Assembly: GCA_902168205.1 (NCBI GenBank)
Contig: CABHOK010000017.1
Coordinates: 124,001 to 188,000 of the forward strand
Origin: an uncultured Chitinophaga sp.
GTDB taxonomy: Bacteria > Bacteroidota > Bacteroidia > Cytophagales > Cyclobacteriaceae
Direction: 5' to 3'
Length of the DNA stretch: 64,000 nucleotides
Shown here: piece by piece, positions 62,304-64,000 of the stretch
How positions within the stretch are numbered: position 1 is the stretch's first letter
Layout of the letters: each line of letters begins with the position of its first letter
Notes under the pieces: model-generated
Database searches by the model: none
What the model was told of the DNA's origin: nothing
Seen by the model: the letters and a program-made list of their open reading frames with translations, nothing else
Program-made: the position numbers and the translations under genes

Positions 62304-63620
62304 TTAGGCCGCAGCAAATTGAGAACGTCCTTTCACTCTACCCGACTTCATCATACCTTCATAGTGTCTCATCAGCAGGTAGCTTTCGATTTGCTGTAGT
62401 GTGTCTAATACAACACCTACCAAGATCAAAAGAGAAGTACCACCGTAGAACTGAGCGAAGTTTTGACCAACTCCCGCTTTTACTGCAAATGCCGGAAGCA
62501 CTGCAATAGCCGCCAGGAATATCGCACCCGGTAATGTGATCCGTGATAACACGGTATCTATAAATTCGGCAGTCTGTTTACCTGGCTTAACACCTGGAAC
62601 AAATCCACCATTTCTTTTCAAGTTATCAGCGATGTCGTTTGAGTTGATTGTGATCGCTGTGTAAAAGAACGTGAAGATCAAAATCATGCTGGCAAACAAC
62701 ACACTATACTGCCATGAATAAGGATCTGAGAAAGTTGATCCTATATAGGCACCTAAATCGCTATCATTCCATATACCTGCCAGCAGTGCTGGAATAAACA
62801 TCAGTGCTTGCGCGAAAATAATTGGCATCACACCAGCTGAGTTCAACTTCAGCGGAATAAAATCGCGTTTACCACCATATAACTTATTTCCAATAACCTG
62901 CTTCGCATATTGAATAGGTATTCTGCGAGTTGCCTGCGTTAACGCTATAACAGCTACTACTATACCGAAGAGGGCAAAAATCTCAATAATGAAGAAGATG
63001 GCCTTTCCCGGAAATTTATCTGTCACTTCAGACACCAAGGCTAGTGGTAGTCTTGATACGATACCAATCATGATCAGCATCGATATACCGTTACCTATAC
63101 CTTTATCTGTTATGCGTTCACCTAACCACATACAGAACATTGTACCTGCAATGATCAATACCAGTGAAGTAACATAAAACATAGTACCCGGGGTTGTGAT
63201 AACAGCAGGATCAATAGTCCCTTTCAAATAGCTATATCCCTGGAATACAGTAATAACAATGGTTAATACGCGCGTGAGTTGATTCAGTCTTTTACGACCA
63301 GATTCACCTTCTTTTTGGAGCTTCTGAAAATAAGGTACAGCAAATGTCAAAAGCTGTACTATAATTGAAGCTGAGATATAGGGCATTATGCCCAACGCAA
63401 AAATTGACGCGTTGTTAAATGCACCTCCCAAAAATGTGTTCAGGTATCCAAGAATACCGCTGGTATTCCTGGTTGGATCCAATAAGTTTGGATCTATACC
63501 TGGCAATACAATGAAAGATCCGAGTCTGAATATGATCAGGAATCCGATAGTATTAAGGATTCTGACTCTCAGATCTTCAATTGAAAAGATGTTCTTTATG
63601 GTCTGAAAGAATCGCTTCAT
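62304..63620 (-). CDS. secY: Protein translocase subunit SecY
   Basis: 438 residues, ten membrane helices. Typical segments are IFRLGSFIVLPGIDP, GIMPYISASIIVQLL, RLNQLTRVLTIVI, GERITDKGIGNGISMLIM and FVPGVKPGKQTAEF. SecY is the channel of the Sec export machine. Its ATG shares one base with the rplO stop (TAATG), so translation is coupled. It has visibly more TATA/ATA words than the flanking ribosomal genes. Confidence 0.98.
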   Translation of the reverse strand: MKRFFQTIKNIFSIEDLRVRILNTIGFLIIFRLGSFIVLPGIDPNLLDPTRNTSGILGYLNTFLGGAFNNASIFALGIMPYISASIIVQLLTFAVPYFQKLQKEGESGRKRLNQLTRVLTIVITVFQGYSYLKGTIDPAVITTPGTMFYVTSLVLIIAGTMFCMWLGERITDKGIGNGISMLIMIGIVSRLPLALVSEVTDKFPGKAIFFIIEIFALFGIVVAVIALTQATRRIPIQYAKQVIGNKLYGGKRDFIPLKLNSAGVMPIIFAQALMFIPALLAGIWNDSDLGAYIGSTFSDPYSWQYSVLFASMILIFTFFYTAITINSNDIADNLKRNGGFVPGVKPGKQTAEFIDTVLSRITLPGAIFLAAIAVLPAFAVKAGVGQNFAQFYGGTSLLILVGVVLDTLQQIESYLLMRHYEGMMKSGRVKGRSQFAAA

Positions 63621-64000
63621 TACTTAACCGTTGTAGCAGTTCCGCCTACTTTTTCAATTGCTTGTGTCGCAGTTGCAGAGAAAGCATGTGCTTCCACACT
63701 TACTTTAGTTTTAAGTTCTCCTCTGCCTAAAACTTTAACCTTATCATTTTTCCCGATAACACCATTCTCTACTAATACCTGTAAAGTTAATGCATTGGTC
63801 TTAGCCTTTTCAGCCAGGCCTTCAAGAATGTCAAGATTAACGGCCTTGAAGTATTCCTTATTATTATTCTTGAATCCGAATTTAGGCACACGGCGCTGCA
63901 GCGGCATCTGACCACCTTCAAAACCAGCCTTCTTAGAATAACCTGATCTTGATTGAGCACCTTTGTGACCACGTCCTGCTGTGCTTCCGCCAGAACCTTG
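63620..64000 (-). CDS. rplO: 50S ribosomal protein L15 (5' end outside window)
   Basis: The frame is open from the stop at 63620 to the window edge (126 whole codons). It begins GSGGSTAGRGHKGAQSRSGY, the L15 signature, then GGQMPLQRRVPKFGF and the C-terminal KVLGRGELKTKVSVEAHAFS. About 20 N-terminal residues are missing. L15 is an assembly protein of the 50S subunit. Confidence 0.97.
   Translation of the reverse strand, partial: QGSGGSTAGRGHKGAQSRSGYSKKAGFEGGQMPLQRRVPKFGFKNNNKEYFKAVNLDILEGLAEKAKTNALTLQVLVENGVIGKNDKVKVLGRGELKTKVSVEAHAFSATATQAIEKVGGTATTVK

Overview
The window comes from a Bacteroidota chromosome, most likely a glycan-degrading Cytophagia/Cytophagales-type bacterium; this is inferred from gene content, not from a marker search. 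The evidence is two SusC/SusD pairs, two complete hybrid two-component systems (HTCS) with periplasmic beta-propeller sensors plus a partial third receptor, lipoproteins with acidic residues after the lipid-bearing Cys, starts without Shine-Dalgarno sequences, and a ribosomal block ordered rplO-secY-map-infA-rpmJ-rpsM-rpsK-rpsD-rpoA-rplQ-carA-eno. No rRNA, tRNA, CRISPR array, transposase or prophage gene was seen.

Layout. 1-11.6 kb holds a partial propeller receptor, a diheme cytochrome c, a YHS protein, an ECF sigma factor operon with a membrane protein and a TraB/GumN protein, an esterase, a patatin, two lipoproteins, a membrane LytTR regulator and a small secreted protein. 11.7-25.8 kb is a polysaccharide utilization locus (PUL) for beta-1,4-galactan: SusC, SusD, two GH53 endo-galactanases and a large clan GH-A enzyme on the minus strand, with a divergent HTCS gene. 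25.9-37.9 kb is a second, mannan-type PUL on the minus strand: SusC, SusD and a surface glycan-binding lipoprotein, a terminator, then a GH26 mannanase, a cupin sugar-phosphate isomerase and its own HTCS. The two HTCS genes end tail to tail 21 bp apart, so 26 kb form one pectin/hemicellulose island. In each locus a surface endo-glycosidase would cut the polymer, SusC/D would import oligosaccharides, and the HTCS would sense them in the periplasm.

38-55.4 kb is mixed housekeeping: SlyD, a decayed MmcQ/YjbR gene, LysM and DUF4905-like proteins, an NfeD protease-kdsB-DUF3667 operon, an orphan PhnD-like binding protein, glutaminyl cyclase, a TonB receptor-YfiR pair, a MuiA-like protein, a PAS histidine kinase, an Ldh-type dehydrogenase and FtsB/DivIC. 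55.5-64 kb is eno, carA and the ribosomal/secY block, cut inside rplO at the right edge.

Between genes there are two families of degenerate 7-bp tandem repeats (AGCTTCG-like and CGTTAAT/CGATTAA-like). They abut stop and start codons and form terminator stems. The whole window is also unusually rich in TATA-containing words. These are the least explained features here.
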